Position numbers and translations under genes: made by a program
In this document: positions 49,294 through 59,744 of the stretch, one piece after another
Layout of the letters: every line of letters begins with the position of its first letter
How positions within the stretch are numbered: position 1 is the stretch's first letter
Origin: Aquabacterium olei
GTDB lineage: Bacteria; Pseudomonadota; Gammaproteobacteria; Burkholderiales; Burkholderiaceae_C
Length of the DNA stretch: 64,000 nt
Reading direction: 5' to 3'
Assembly: GCF_003100395.1 (NCBI RefSeq)
Contig: NZ_CP029210.1
Location: 2,666,001-2,730,000 of the forward strand
Notes under the pieces: model-generated
The model's input: only the letters and a program-made list of their open reading frames with translations
What the model was told of the DNA's origin: nothing
Databases searched by the model: none

Positions 49294-50688
49294 TCAGGCG
49301 CCGTCGCCGCCCGCCTTCAGATGGGGCGCGTTCAGCTTGGGCAAGCCCTCGTGCAACACGCCGCCCACGGTATAGAACGACCCGAAAACCACGATTCTAT
49401 CCGCCGGGTCCGCCGCAGCGAGGGCTGCCTTGAGCGCGCTCATCGGATCCGGGTGGGTGTTGACCGTGGCTTTCGGAGCGGTGGCCAGCGGGCGGGCCGC
49501 GACTTCATCGGTGATCACCTGGGCCAACTGCGCCGCCGTCGCGGCCCGCGGTGTGGGCAGGTCGCACACATGCCAGGCGTCCACCAAAGGGCGCAGCTTC
49601 GCCACCATCCCCGCGGCGTCCTTGTCGGCCATCGCGCCCCACACGGCATGCGTGCGCGGGAAGAAGCCCATCTGGTCGAGGTTGACGGCCAGCGTGGCCA
49701 CGGCATGCGGGTTGTGTGCCACGTCCAGAATCAGCGTGGGTTGACCCGGGATGATCTGGAAGCGGCCGGGCAACTCGACCGTGGCCAGGCCCGTGCGCAC
49801 CGCTTGCGCGGACACCGGCAGACGAGGCCGCATGGCTTCGAGCGCAGCCAGCACACCGGACGCATTCAGCAACTGGTTGGCGCCGCGCAGCGCCGGGTAG
49901 GCCATGCCGTTGAAGCGCTTGCTGCGCCCCCCCCAGGACCACTGCTGGCGGTCGCCCGCGTAGTTGTGGTCGCGGCCGAAGAGCCACAGGTCGGCGCCGA
50001 TCTCGGCTGCATGGTCCACCACACTCTGCGGCGCCTGCGGGTCGGACACCACGGCCGGACGCCCCGCCCGCATGATGCCAGCCTTCTCGCGGCCGATGGC
50101 TTCGCGGTCGGGGCCCAGCCACTCCATGTGGTCGAGGTCGATGCTGGTGATGATGGCGCAGTCGGTGTCGATGATGTTCACCGCATCCAGCCGGCCACCC
50201 AGGCCCACTTCGAGGATCACCGCATCGAGCCCGGCCGAGGCCAGCAGGCGCATGATGGCCAGCGTGGTGAACTCGAAGTAGGTCAGCGGGGTGTCGCCGC
50301 GGGCGGCCTCGATGGCCGCGAAGTGCGGCACGAGCTGTTCGGCCGTGACGAGTTCGCCCTGGATGCGGCAGCGCTCCTCGAAGCGCACCAGGTGCGGCGA
50401 GCCGTACACGCCCACGCGGAAGCCCGACGACATCAGGATGCCCTCGAGCATCGCACAGGTCGAACCCTTGCCGTTGGTGCCCGCCACCGTGAACACCACG
50501 GGCGCCTCACGACCTGCGTCCTCCTGGCCCAGCGGCGTGCCGAGCACGACACCGGTGCGCGCCCACACCGCGCCCACGCGCTCCAGCCCCATGTCGATGC
50601 CGACCGGGTGCAGGCGTTCGCAGTACGCGAGCCAGTCGTCCAGGGTGTGCAGATCGGCCGGATTCGGGAGCGTGTCGGTGGCAGTCAT
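49294..50688 (-). CDS. folC: dihydrofolate synthase / folylpolyglutamate synthase
   Basis: FolC adds glutamate to dihydropteroate and to folates. The 464-residue protein has the P-loop VAGTNGKGSTCAML near residue 90, VILEVGLGGRLDAVN near 160 and SIDLDHMEWLG near 187, then a C-terminal glutamate ligase domain with LDVAHNPHAV. It is 90 bases downstream of accD, with a hairpin in between, and 43 bases before the SPOR gene. Confidence 0.96.
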   Translation of the reverse strand: MTATDTLPNPADLHTLDDWLAYCERLHPVGIDMGLERVGAVWARTGVVLGTPLGQEDAGREAPVVFTVAGTNGKGSTCAMLEGILMSSGFRVGVYGSPHLVRFEERCRIQGELVTAEQLVPHFAAIEAARGDTPLTYFEFTTLAIMRLLASAGLDAVILEVGLGGRLDAVNIIDTDCAIITSIDLDHMEWLGPDREAIGREKAGIMRAGRPAVVSDPQAPQSVVDHAAEIGADLWLFGRDHNYAGDRQQWSWGGRSKRFNGMAYPALRGANQLLNASGVLAALEAMRPRLPVSAQAVRTGLATVELPGRFQIIPGQPTLILDVAHNPHAVATLAVNLDQMGFFPRTHAVWGAMADKDAAGMVAKLRPLVDAWHVCDLPTPRAATAAQLAQVITDEVAARPLATAPKATVNTHPDPMSALKAALAAADPADRIVVFGSFYTVGGVLHEGLPKLNAPHLKAGGDGA

Positions 50689-50703
50689 GTCGACAGGGTC
50701 AGA

Positions 50704-50739
50704 AAGAAAAGCAAACGGGCTGCACCGTGGCGCAGCCCG
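50704..50739 (-). terminator. candidate terminator or attenuator between accD and folC
   Basis: On the minus strand CGGGCTGC pairs with GCAGCCCG around an eight-base loop, followed by TTTGCTTTT. It lies between two genes of one apparent operon and may reduce expression of folC rather than stop all transcription. Confidence 0.5.
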
Positions 50740-50778
50740 ATCAGCGAAGGCGCATCGGCCTCCGAGGCAGCGGGAAAC

Positions 50779-51654
50779 TCAGCCCGCGACGGCGTCGGCC
50801 GGCTGGCGCGTCAGCATGGCCAGTTGGCGGGCGATGGCCATACGCAGTTCGCGGCGGTCGAGGATCATGTCGACGGCGCCCTTCTGCAGCAGGAACTCGG
50901 CACGCTGGAAGCCTTCCGGCAGCACTTCGCGCACGGTGTTCTCGATCACGCGGGGGCCGGCAAAGCCGATCAGGGCCTTGGGCTCGGCGATCACGACGTC
51001 GCCCATGAAGGCGAACGAGGCCGACACGCCGCCCATGGTCGGGTCGGTCAGCACGCTGATGTAGGGCAGCTTCGCCTTGGCCAGGCGGGTCAGCGCAGCG
51101 TTGGTCTTGGCCATCTGCATCAGGCTCAGCAGGCCTTCCTGCATGCGGGCGCCACCCGTGGCGGTGAACGAGATGAAAGGCGTCTTCTGCTCGACGGCGG
51201 TTTCCACGCCGCGCGCGAAACGCTCACCCACCACCGAGCCCATCGAGCCGCCCATGAAGTCGAACTCGAAGCAGGCCGTCACGACCGGGATGCTGTGGAC
51301 CGAGCCGCCCATCACGATCAGGGCATCCGTCTCGCCGGTCGATTCCATCGCCTGCTTGATGCGGTCGGGGTACTTCTTGCTGTCGCGGAATTTCAGCGCG
51401 TCGACGGGCAGCACTTCCTGGCCGATCTCGTAGCGGCCTTCGGCGTCGAGGAAGGCGTCCAGGCGGGCCCGCGCACCGATGCGGTGGTGGTGACCGCACT
51501 TCGGGCAGACGTTGACGTTGGCCTCGAGGTCGTTCTTGTAGAGCACCGTCTCGCACGACGGGCACTTGACCCACAGGCCCTCGGGCACCGAACGACGCTC
51601 GGACGGGTCGGTCGGCTGGATCTTCGGGGGCAGCAGTTTCTCAAGCCAGCTCAT
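50779..51654 (-). CDS. accD: acetyl-CoA carboxylase, carboxyltransferase beta subunit
   Basis: AccD with AccA transfers the carboxyl group from biotin to acetyl-CoA, giving malonyl-CoA. The 291-residue protein has an N-terminal four-cysteine zinc ribbon, CPSCETVLY (from residue 31) and CPKCGHHH (from 54), and the enoyl-CoA-hydratase-like core with [12 protein letters not shown] and [11 protein letters not shown]. It follows trpA by two bases. Confidence 0.97.
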   Translation of the reverse strand: MSWLEKLLPPKIQPTDPSERRSVPEGLWVKCPSCETVLYKNDLEANVNVCPKCGHHHRIGARARLDAFLDAEGRYEIGQEVLPVDALKFRDSKKYPDRIKQAMESTGETDALIVMGGSVHSIPVVTACFEFDFMGGSMGSVVGERFARGVETAVEQKTPFISFTATGGARMQEGLLSLMQMAKTNAALTRLAKAKLPYISVLTDPTMGGVSASFAFMGDVVIAEPKALIGFAGPRVIENTVREVLPEGFQRAEFLLQKGAVDMILDRRELRMAIARQLAMLTRQPADAVAG

Positions 51655-51656
51655 GC

Positions 51657-52481
51657 TCAGGCTCCTTTCAGGGTATCGAGGGCAGCGCGGATCTCGGCAA
51701 TGAAGCCGCGCGCAGCAGAAACAACGGTGTCAGGCGATTGCGTCTCGAGCAGTTGCACGATGCGCGAGCCGATCACGACGGCATCGGAGACGGCGGCCAC
51801 GGCCTTGGCGGTCTCGGCATCGCGGATGCCGAAGCCCACACCGACCGGCACGTTCACGTGCGCCTTGATGCGCGGCACCATGGCGGCCACGGCGGCCGTG
51901 TCCAGGTGGCCGGCGCCCGTCACGCCCTTGAGCGAGACGTAGTAGACGTAACCCGCAGCCACGCGGCCGACATCGGCCATGCGCTGCTCGCTGGACGTGG
52001 GCGCCAGCAGGAAGATGGGGGCCAGGCCGTCGGCCTTCAGGCGCGCGGCGAACTCCTCGCACTCTTCCGGCGGGTAGTCGACCACCAGCACGCCGTCGAC
52101 GCCCGCGGCCTTCGCGTCGCGCACGAAGCTGCCGGCGCCATGACGGAGGTCGTGGTTTTCGATCGGGTTGGCGTAGCCCATCAGCACCACCGGCGTGGTG
52201 GCGTTGCGCTCACGGAAGGCCTTCACGTCGGCCAGCACATGGGCCAGCGAGATGCCCTTGACCAGCGCGCGCTCGGCGGCCTTCTGGATCACGGGGCCGT
52301 CGGCCATCGGGTCGGAGAACGGCACGCCCAGTTCGATCACGTCGGCGCCGGCTTCGGCCATCGCGAGCATCAGCTCGACGGTCTTCTCGGGGTACGGGTC
52401 ACCGCAGGTGATGTAGGGAATCAGTGCCTTGCGGCCCTGTTCCTTCAGCGTGGCAAAGGTCTGGTCGAGGCGGGTCGTCAT
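51657..52481 (-). CDS. trpA: tryptophan synthase alpha subunit
   Basis: TrpA splits indole-3-glycerol phosphate and channels indole to TrpB. The 274-residue TIM barrel has the catalytic glutamate and aspartate regions [17 protein letters not shown] (near 50-65) and LVVDYPPEE, plus the GVTGAG phosphate loop. Its ATG overlaps the trpB stop by one base (TGATG), so translation is coupled. Confidence 0.97.
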   Translation of the reverse strand: MTTRLDQTFATLKEQGRKALIPYITCGDPYPEKTVELMLAMAEAGADVIELGVPFSDPMADGPVIQKAAERALVKGISLAHVLADVKAFRERNATTPVVLMGYANPIENHDLRHGAGSFVRDAKAAGVDGVLVVDYPPEECEEFAARLKADGLAPIFLLAPTSSEQRMADVGRVAAGYVYYVSLKGVTGAGHLDTAAVAAMVPRIKAHVNVPVGVGFGIRDAETAKAVAAVSDAVVIGSRIVQLLETQSPDTVVSAARGFIAEIRAALDTLKGA

Positions 52482-53725
52482 CACACGCCCCCCTTCACCG
52501 ACAGGCCACGGCACGACGGGCGGCAGTAGAACTCGGCGCCGGTCAGGTCGGCCACCGTCCCGATGTCCTTGTCACCGCGGCCGGACAGGTTGACCAGCAC
52601 ATGCTGATCGGGCTTCATGGTCGCGGCCAGCTTCATGCCATAGGCCACGGCATGGCTGGACTCCAGCGCGGGGATGATGCCTTCGGTGCGGCACAGGCGG
52701 TGGAAGGCTTCGAGCGCTTCCTTGTCGGTGATGCCGACGTACTCGGCGCGGCCGATGTCTTTCAGGTAGGCGTGCTCGGGGCCCACACCGGGGTAATCGA
52801 GGCCCGCCGAGACCGAGTGCGTTTCGGTGATCTGACCGTTCTCGTCCTGCAGCAGGTAGGTGCGGTTGCCGTGCAGCACACCCGGCACGCCCTTTTGCAG
52901 CGACATCGAGTGCTTGCCGCTCTCGTAGCCTTCGCCCGCCGCTTCCACGCCGATCAGGCGCACGCCTTCATGCGGGATGTAGGGGTAGAAGATGCCCATG
53001 GCGTTCGAGCCACCGCCCACGCAGGCCACGACGGCGTCCGGCTGGCGGCCGATCTGCTCGGGCATCTGCTTGAGGCATTCCTCGCCGATGACGCTCTGGA
53101 AGTCACGCACCATGGCCGGGTACGGGTGCGGGCCCGCGACCGTGCCGATGATGTAGAAGGTGTTCTCGACGTTGGTCACCCAGTCGCGCATGGCTTCGTT
53201 CAGCGCGTCCTTCAGGGTGCGGCTGCCCGACTCGACGGGCACCACCTTGGCACCCAGCAGGTGCATGCGGTAGACGTTGGGCGACTGGCGCTTGACGTCT
53301 TCGGCGCCCATGTACACCACGCACTCGAGGCCGTAGCGGGCGCAGATGGTGGCCGTGGCCACGCCGTGCTGCCCTGCCCCGGTTTCGGCGATCACGCGGG
53401 GCTTGCCCATGCGCTTGGCCAGCAGCGCCTGGCCAATGGTGTTGTTGACCTTGTGCGCGCCGGTGTGGTTGAGGTCTTCGCGCTTGAAGTGAATCTGCGC
53501 GCCGCCCACTTCGCGGCTCAGGCGGTCCGCGTGGTAGATGGGGCTCGGGCGGCCCACGAAGTGCGCCAACTCCTTGCGGAACTCGGCGTTGAACTCGGGG
53601 TCATGGCGGTAGTGCTCGTAGACGTTCTTGAGCTCTTCGAGCGCGTAGATCAGGGTCTCGGAGACAAAGGTGCCGCCGTAAGGACCGAAGTGCCCGCGGG
53701 CATCGGGCTGGTTGTAGTTCAGCAT
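52481..53725 (-). CDS. trpB: tryptophan synthase beta subunit
   Basis: TrpB is a PLP enzyme that joins indole and serine to tryptophan. The 414-residue protein begins [20 protein letters not shown] and has the PLP lysine in TGAHKVNN near residue 95, [11 protein letters not shown], and the GGGSNAMG phosphate loop. The ATG at 53725 gives the family N-terminus; an in-frame GTG 11 codons upstream is less likely. Confidence 0.97.
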   Translation of the reverse strand: MLNYNQPDARGHFGPYGGTFVSETLIYALEELKNVYEHYRHDPEFNAEFRKELAHFVGRPSPIYHADRLSREVGGAQIHFKREDLNHTGAHKVNNTIGQALLAKRMGKPRVIAETGAGQHGVATATICARYGLECVVYMGAEDVKRQSPNVYRMHLLGAKVVPVESGSRTLKDALNEAMRDWVTNVENTFYIIGTVAGPHPYPAMVRDFQSVIGEECLKQMPEQIGRQPDAVVACVGGGSNAMGIFYPYIPHEGVRLIGVEAAGEGYESGKHSMSLQKGVPGVLHGNRTYLLQDENGQITETHSVSAGLDYPGVGPEHAYLKDIGRAEYVGITDKEALEAFHRLCRTEGIIPALESSHAVAYGMKLAATMKPDQHVLVNLSGRGDKDIGTVADLTGAEFYCRPSCRGLSVKGGV

Positions 53726-53779
53726 GTGACTCTCAAGGAACTCGGACGCGGTTGCCACCGGAATGGGTCGGCAGCCGCT

Positions 53780-54460
53780 TCAAACGGTTTCGGCACAAAG
53801 CCGGTCGGCCGCTCGCACGGCCTCACAGAAACGGCGCATCAGCGCGGCATCCTTGATGCCCTTGCTGGCTTCCACGCCCGAACTGACGTCCACGGCCCAG
53901 GGCCGCACGCGCCTCACTCCTTCTTCCACATTGCCGGGGTGCAGCCCCCCGGACAGGATCATCGGTCGAGACAAGGTCGTCGGCAGCAAGGACCAGTCGA
54001 ACACCTGCCCGCCGCCGCCGTAGCCCTCGACATGGGCGTCCACCAGCACGGCCTGCGCGTCGGTGTAGGACGAGGCGAAGTCTAACAAATTGAAACCCGG
54101 CGCCATCCGGGCCGCGCGGATGAACGGCTGTCCGGCCGCCAGCGAGACGCAATCGGCGGGTTGTTCGTCGCCGTGGAACTGCAGCAGCGCCTGAGGCAGG
54201 TTCTGGCGCACCTCGGCCGCCAGCGCGGCATCGGCGTTCACCAGCAGCACCACCGGTGTCACGAACGGAGGCAGACGGCGTGCCAGCTCGGCCGCACGGG
54301 CCAGCGGCACATGCCGGGGGCTTTTGGGGTAAAGCACGAACCCGATGGCGTCGGCACCGGCTTCGACCGCAGCATCGACATCGGCCTCGCGCGTGAGGCC
54401 ACAGACCTTGATGCGGGTGCGATGAAAGGCGGGCAAAGGCGACGTCAGACTGGGGGGCAT
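53780..54460 (-). CDS. trpF: phosphoribosylanthranilate isomerase
   Basis: TrpF performs the Amadori rearrangement of phosphoribosylanthranilate. The 226-residue barrel has the catalytic cysteine in RIKVCGLTREADV near residue 20, the aspartate in VLVDAHVEGYGG, and the SSGVEASKGIKD phosphate site. The start at 54460 is chosen because it gives a short family-like N-terminus. It lies 54 bases ahead of trpB. Confidence 0.95.
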   Translation of the reverse strand: MPPSLTSPLPAFHRTRIKVCGLTREADVDAAVEAGADAIGFVLYPKSPRHVPLARAAELARRLPPFVTPVVLLVNADAALAAEVRQNLPQALLQFHGDEQPADCVSLAAGQPFIRAARMAPGFNLLDFASSYTDAQAVLVDAHVEGYGGGGQVFDWSLLPTTLSRPMILSGGLHPGNVEEGVRRVRPWAVDVSSGVEASKGIKDAALMRRFCEAVRAADRLCAETV

Positions 54461-54576
54461 CCCGACATGGCGGCAGACTGAGCTGCATAGCCGGTGGTGA
54501 CAACCCGTGGATTGTCGCAAAAATCGGCCCTCAGGCCAATCTCCCGCCCGACGCCATGGGGCACGACAGGCCCCGG

Positions 54577-55530
54577 TCAGCCGGCCGAGCCGTCGTCCGG
54601 GAGCGGCTGAGGCAGCCACGACAACCCGGGAACCTGGCTGGGCAGCCCCCAAGCTGCGTCGTACTGCGGCCCCAGAAAGTACAACCCGTCGGGTGAGAAC
54701 GTGGGCGCGGCGACCTTGCGATCACGGGCCTCGAGCACCCGCTGCACCCAGGACACCGACTGCGTGCCTGTTCCGACGGCAATCAGGCAACCCATGATGT
54801 TGCGGATCATGTGGTGAAGAAAGGCCTGCCCTTCGAAATCGAAGCGCCAGTAGCGGTGCGGCACATCGCTGTCGCGTGGTGGAACGAAGGGCGTGGCGGG
54901 GCGACACGGGGCGATGCGGATGTCGCGCAGTTGCTTGACCGGCGTCGGCGACTGGCATTGCGACGAGCGGAACGAGCTGAAGTCGTGCTCGCCGATCAGC
55001 AGGGCGGCGGCCTCGCGCATGGCCTGCAGGTTCAGCGGCCGGAACACCCAGCCCACCTGCCCTGCCTCGATGGCCGGCTTGATGGGTGACTCGAGCAGGA
55101 TGTAGGCGTAGCGGCGGCCGATGGCGCTGTTGCGCGCATGAAAGGTGTCAGGGACCTCGGCCGCCCACTGCACGGCGATGTCGGGCGGCAGAAAGGTGTT
55201 CGTGCCGCGCACCCAGGAAAACGACGCCCGGGACAACGGCGTATCCAGGTGCACCACCTGGTTGATGCCATGCACGCCGGTGTCGGTGCGCCCGGCACAC
55301 ACGGTCTTGACCGGATGCACGGCGAACTCGCTCAGCGCGTGCTCCAGTGCATCCTGAACTGTGCCGCCATAGGGCTGGCTCTGCCAGCCGGTGTAGGCGC
55401 CGCCACGGTAAGAAACACCAAGGGCGACCCGGCGGGTCGCCCTTGCGTCGGACCGGGAGGCGTCTCGGGCATCCGGGTCGGCCACCGGAGTGACCCGACC
55501 CGGCACCCGCGCCGGTTCCTCATGCCGCAT
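54577..55530 (-). CDS. truA: tRNA pseudouridine synthase A
   Basis: TruA makes pseudouridine 38-40 in the tRNA anticodon arm. The 317-residue protein has the catalytic aspartate in CAGRTDTGVHG near residue 85, and the FLHHMIRNIMGCLIAVG segment. It has an unusual hydrophilic N-terminal extension of about 30 residues before the family start VALGVSYRGGAYTGW; a later start is possible. It lies nine bases behind fimV, and the trp genes follow. Confidence 0.93.
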   Translation of the reverse strand: MRHEEPARVPGRVTPVADPDARDASRSDARATRRVALGVSYRGGAYTGWQSQPYGGTVQDALEHALSEFAVHPVKTVCAGRTDTGVHGINQVVHLDTPLSRASFSWVRGTNTFLPPDIAVQWAAEVPDTFHARNSAIGRRYAYILLESPIKPAIEAGQVGWVFRPLNLQAMREAAALLIGEHDFSSFRSSQCQSPTPVKQLRDIRIAPCRPATPFVPPRDSDVPHRYWRFDFEGQAFLHHMIRNIMGCLIAVGTGTQSVSWVQRVLEARDRKVAAPTFSPDGLYFLGPQYDAAWGLPSQVPGLSWLPQPLPDDGSAG

Positions 55531-55539
55531 CGTGTCGCA

Positions 55540-58242
55540 TCATCCCAGTGAATCGAGCATGCCCTGGGCCTTGGCGCGCAGCGCCGCGTCCTGGGTGTTG
55601 TCGAGCACTTCATTGAGCAGCTCGCGGGCACCGTCGACATCGCCGATCTGTCGGAACTCGTCGGCCAACTCCAGTTTGCGAGCCATCGGATCGGTGAGCG
55701 AGGAATCCGCAGCAGGCTGGTTGAGCCAGTCGTCCTCGCCTGCCACCTCGGCCGCCGGGATCGGCTCGGCTGCCTCTCCTGTCGGCACATCGAGGTCGAG
55801 GCTGATCGACTCCATGTCGAAGGCGGGCTCCGGTGTGGCAGCAGGCTGGGCTGCGGGCGCAGCAGGCGGGAACTCGTCCAGATCGAAGTCCAGGCCAGCG
55901 TTGTCAGGCGACGTGGCCGCCGGCAGCTCCGGCAGTTCGACCGGCTCCGCGGATGCCGGCGGGTTGCCGAGATCAGGCAGGTCGTCGTTCAGGTCCAGCG
56001 GCGGCAGGTCATTTAGCTCGACGGCCGCAGGCGACACCGAGTCGGTCACCTCGTCCAGTGGCGCCGGGCCCGAGATGTCGAGGTCCAGGTTCACCATGTC
56101 GACGTCGTCCGGCTCGGCCGCGACCGGCGGGGCCACGGAGTCGAGCTGGCTGGGAGCGGGCATCACGGAGTGCGGCACGGTCGAGGCGCCCAGGGCGTCG
56201 GTCGACTCACGGGCCACATCCTGCTCGGAGGGGCGCCCGCCCGGCTGGTACAGCGGGTTTTCGGGGTCGATGCCCAGGCCCATTTCCTGGGCCTTGGCCC
56301 AGTCTTCACCGACGCCATTCGTCAGGGCGAACAACTGCACGGCCAGCTGCTCGTAACCCTTGGTGTCGCGGCGCTTGGCGTAGACCTCGAGCAGCTTGGT
56401 GCGCACCGCCAGGCGGTCGGGCGTGCTGCGCAGTGCCTCCTTGAGGATTTCCTCGGCCTGAAGGTCCCGGCCGTAAGCCAGGTACACATCGGCTTCTGCC
56501 ACCGGATCGACATCACCGATGGCATCCAACTGGCTGAGCGAATAGCTCATCGACGACGGGCCACCCGTCGCGTCGCGGGTGTCGACGCGCTGCCCCCCGC
56601 TGGCTCCGAAGAAGGAGTCGGGCTGCAGGCGGCTCTCGAGGAAAGACGTTTCACCGGAGTCGGTGCGGCGACGCGAGCGAAGGAACATCAGCCCGCCGGC
56701 CAGCAAAGCCAGGGCCGCACCGCCGGCGGCGAGCAGCATCGGGTTGACGGTGGCCAGCAGGCCCGGCTCTTCAGGCTCGGCTGCAGGCGGCGGTGCCACC
56801 GGGGCGGGCGCCTGGACCACCGGTGCAACCGGCGAAGCCGCAGACGCCGGCTCGGACGCGGCGTTGGCCACGGCCGTGGCCGACGCGGCTTCCGAGGCCA
56901 CGACTTGCGGCGCGTCGGTCAGGGGCTCGGACGCCGGAGCCGGCGAGCCGGACGGGACGTCCTCCAGCGGCTTCGCGGGAGCAGAGGGCACGGGGGCCGG
57001 CTTCGGTGCCGGGGGGGCCACTGCCGCCTTCTCCTTCAATTGACGGAGCTCGTCGAGGTTCTTGGACAGCTCGGCCACGCGGGCCGTGCTTTCCTCCTTG
57101 GCACGCGACTTCGCGAGGCGGTCTTCCACCGAGGCGTTGCCACCCGCGGCCATGCCGCCCTTGCTCAGGGTCAGCTTGTCGGGGGTCTGTGCGGCGGCCT
57201 GCTTCTGGTCCTTGACCTCGGCTTCGACCTGACCCTTGACCTGACGCTGTGCCTGGCCAGGCACCGACTCGGTCACCGTGCCAGCCAGGCGCTGACGGTA
57301 GGCCGCGAAGTCGGCACTTTCGGCGATGATGATCTTGCGCGCTTCCTGCGTGCTGATTTCGCGGGCCTGTTCAGCCGAGGGCAGGTCCAGCACGGCCCCC
57401 GCCTTGAGGCGGTTCATGTTGCCCTGGAAGGCCTTCGGGTTGGCGCGGTACAGGCTCACCAGCATCTGGTCGAGCGACACGCCGGGCTGCAGCTTGCGGG
57501 CAGCGATCGACGACAGGGAGTCGCCCGAACGCACGCGGACGCTTTCGGCAGACGCCGAGGCGGCCGCAGCCGACGGCGTGCTGCCCGGCGCTTCAGCGAC
57601 CGGTGCCGACGGAGCGGGCGCCGGGGCGGGAGCGGAAGGCGCGGGCGGCGCCGGACGGCTGGCGCGGCGCTCGGCGCGCACCGCCGGTTCGGCAGGACGC
57701 TCGGCAGCCGGCCGGGACGGCGCACGCGACGCCGCAGCCTCGGTGCTTGGCGGCGGCGTGACAGGCGACGGCACGCTGATGGCCGGCGCGGTGGCCTGGG
57801 TCGGGGCGCGGCTCGAAGGGGGATCGAACAGCAGGGTGTATTCACGCACCAGACGCCCCGTGGACCAGGACAGATCCAGAATCACGTCGACAAACGGCTC
57901 CTGGACGGAGCGGTCACTCGCGATGCGCAGATAGGGGCGGCCGTCGGCGCGGCGCTGCAGCGTGATGTTGGTGGTGGCGAGCACCGGGTTGTAGTCGACG
58001 CCCGCTGCGCGGTAGGTTTCCGGCGACGCCACGCGAACCTGCAGCGAAGCGCCCTCTTCGGTCGTGAGGCTGCTCAGGTCGATCTCGGCACGGAGCGACT
58101 CGCCCAGCGCAGACTGCACATTCAGCTTGCCCAGACCCAGCGCCCAGGAGGCCCCAGGCAAGCCCGCCAGCACGGAAAAGACTGCGGCCAGCGCAACCCG
58201 ATTCAGGGCGAATCGCCCCGAGGACAACGAATGATCTTTCAA
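55540..58242 (-). CDS. fimV: FimV/HubP-type polar inner-membrane protein
   Basis: FimV organises the cell pole and type IV pili or twitching in related bacteria. The 900-residue protein has a signal peptide ending near residue 35 (GASWALG), an N-terminal FimV domain, a LysM peptidoglycan-binding domain near 240-300 (VRVRSGDSLSSIAARKL), a proline- and alanine-rich region, a transmembrane helix at about 490-510, and an acidic cytoplasmic tail with the TPR-like FimV C-terminal domain. The start chosen is a TTG six bases after GGGAGA; an ATG ten codons upstream is possible. Confidence 0.9.
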   Translation of the reverse strand: MKDHSLSSGRFALNRVALAAVFSVLAGLPGASWALGLGKLNVQSALGESLRAEIDLSSLTTEEGASLQVRVASPETYRAAGVDYNPVLATTNITLQRRADGRPYLRIASDRSVQEPFVDVILDLSWSTGRLVREYTLLFDPPSSRAPTQATAPAISVPSPVTPPPSTEAAASRAPSRPAAERPAEPAVRAERRASRPAPPAPSAPAPAPAPSAPVAEAPGSTPSAAAASASAESVRVRSGDSLSSIAARKLQPGVSLDQMLVSLYRANPKAFQGNMNRLKAGAVLDLPSAEQAREISTQEARKIIIAESADFAAYRQRLAGTVTESVPGQAQRQVKGQVEAEVKDQKQAAAQTPDKLTLSKGGMAAGGNASVEDRLAKSRAKEESTARVAELSKNLDELRQLKEKAAVAPPAPKPAPVPSAPAKPLEDVPSGSPAPASEPLTDAPQVVASEAASATAVANAASEPASAASPVAPVVQAPAPVAPPPAAEPEEPGLLATVNPMLLAAGGAALALLAGGLMFLRSRRRTDSGETSFLESRLQPDSFFGASGGQRVDTRDATGGPSSMSYSLSQLDAIGDVDPVAEADVYLAYGRDLQAEEILKEALRSTPDRLAVRTKLLEVYAKRRDTKGYEQLAVQLFALTNGVGEDWAKAQEMGLGIDPENPLYQPGGRPSEQDVARESTDALGASTVPHSVMPAPSQLDSVAPPVAAEPDDVDMVNLDLDISGPAPLDEVTDSVSPAAVELNDLPPLDLNDDLPDLGNPPASAEPVELPELPAATSPDNAGLDFDLDEFPPAAPAAQPAATPEPAFDMESISLDLDVPTGEAAEPIPAAEVAGEDDWLNQPAADSSLTDPMARKLELADEFRQIGDVDGARELLNEVLDNTQDAALRAKAQGMLDSLG

Positions 58243-58555
58243 GGCGTCTCCCAAGTCGTCGTGACGGTGCATGCGTCGACCTCAATACGACCGGATCGGA
58301 CAAGACCCAGGAGGCGCGACCCCACCCGCAGACGGTACGCAGCAGAAAACACAATAACAGCCGCTAGATACGGTGACAAGCTCATGCATTTACTGACAAA
58401 AGCCAGTGCCAGCATGGTGCCTGTCCCCGCCCCCTTGGCGGGGCATGATTGTCGCCTTGCGGCCACACGCCCCACCTTTGATTTTGTGACCAGACGTTGC
58501 AACCGCTGCCTTGATCAGCGGCTGCCCGGTCTTGTTTTTCGAGGGGTAAAAACGC
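58243..58555. other. 313-base gap between asd and fimV
   Basis: No gene is supported here. It holds the candidate fimV promoter (58351-58379) and an imperfect hairpin, CCGCTG...CAGCGG at 58503-58521, about 35 bases beyond the asd stop, that could help end asd transcription. A short GC-rich inverted repeat, CCCGCCCCC with GGCGGGG, lies near 58427. Confidence 0.6.
58351..58379 (-). promoter_or_regulatory. candidate promoter of fimV
   Basis: TTGTCA (five of six consensus bases) and TATTGT are separated by exactly 17 bases on the minus strand, about 110 bases before the TTG start of fimV. Confidence 0.4.
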
Positions 58556-59689
58556 TCACGCGTCCAGCAGGATGCGCAGCATGCGGCGCAGCGGCTCGGC
58601 CGCGCCCCACAGCAGCTGGTCACCGATGGTGAAGGCGCCGATGTACTCCGGGCCCATGGCGAGCTTGCGGATGCGTCCCACCGGGATCGTCAGCGTACCG
58701 GTGGTGGCCACCGGGGTCAGGTCCTTGATCGTGGCCTCACGCGTGTTCGGCACCACCTTCACCCACTCGTTGTCGGCGGCGATCATGGCTTCGATGTCAG
58801 CCAGGGGCACGTCCTTCTTCAGCTTGAAGGTCAGGGCCTGCGAGTGGCAGCGCATGGCGCCGATGCGCACGCAGAAACCGTCGACCGGGATCGCGGCCGA
58901 GCCGAAGCCCTCGCCCAGACCCAGGATCTTGTTGGTCTCGGCCATGCCCTTCCACTCTTCCTTGGACTGGCCATTGCCCAGGTCCTTGTCGATCCAGGGG
59001 ATCAGCGAGCCACCCAGCGGCACGCCGAAGTTGGCCGTTTCGGCTTCCGTCAGCGAACGCTGCTTGGCGATGATCTTGCGATCGATTTCCAGGATGGCGC
59101 TCTTGGGGTCGTCCAGCAGGGACTTCACTTCGGCGTTCAGCGTGCCGAACTGGGTCAGCAACTCGCGCATGTGCTGAGCACCGCCGCCCGAGGCGGCCTG
59201 GTAGGTCTGGGTGGACATCCACTCGACCAGACCGGCCTTGTACAGCGCGCCCACGCCCATCAGCATGCAGCTGACGGTGCAGTTGCCACCGATCCAGTCC
59301 TTGCCGCCGTTGGCCAGCGCGTTCTTGATCACCGGCATGTTGACCGGATCCAGCACGATGACGGCGTTGTCCTTCATGCGCAGCGAGGAGGCGGCGTCAA
59401 TCCAGTGGCCATTCCAGCCGGCGGCGCGCAGCTTGGGATACACGTCGTTGGTGTAGTCACCGCCCTGGGCCGTCAGGATGATGTCGCAGCGCTTGAGTTC
59501 GTTGATGTCGTAGCCGTCCTTCAACGTCTTCTCGTTCTTGGCCATCGCGGGGGCAGCGCCACCAGCGTTGGAGGTCGAGAAGAACAGCGGTTCGAAGTGG
59601 GCGAAGTCGCCTTCGGCCTGCATGCGGTCCATCAGCACCGAGCCGACCATGCCGCGCCAGCCGACCAGACCAACCAGAGTCGTAGCCAT
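58556..59689 (-). CDS. asd: aspartate-semialdehyde dehydrogenase
   Basis: Asd reduces aspartyl phosphate to the semialdehyde, feeding lysine, threonine and methionine. The 377-residue protein has the NADP-binding start [11 protein letters not shown], catalytic C137 in GGNCTVSCM, and the late histidine in [11 protein letters not shown]. It follows leuB by 55 bases, as in many Burkholderiales, and is separated from fimV by 313 bases. Confidence 0.97.
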   Translation of the reverse strand: MATTLVGLVGWRGMVGSVLMDRMQAEGDFAHFEPLFFSTSNAGGAAPAMAKNEKTLKDGYDINELKRCDIILTAQGGDYTNDVYPKLRAAGWNGHWIDAASSLRMKDNAVIVLDPVNMPVIKNALANGGKDWIGGNCTVSCMLMGVGALYKAGLVEWMSTQTYQAASGGGAQHMRELLTQFGTLNAEVKSLLDDPKSAILEIDRKIIAKQRSLTEAETANFGVPLGGSLIPWIDKDLGNGQSKEEWKGMAETNKILGLGEGFGSAAIPVDGFCVRIGAMRCHSQALTFKLKKDVPLADIEAMIAADNEWVKVVPNTREATIKDLTPVATTGTLTIPVGRIRKLAMGPEYIGAFTIGDQLLWGAAEPLRRMLRILLDA

Positions 59690-59744
59690 GATGAATTTCC
59701 TTCAGTGATTCAGTGTTGTGTAGCGAGCGGTTCAGCCCGGTCGG

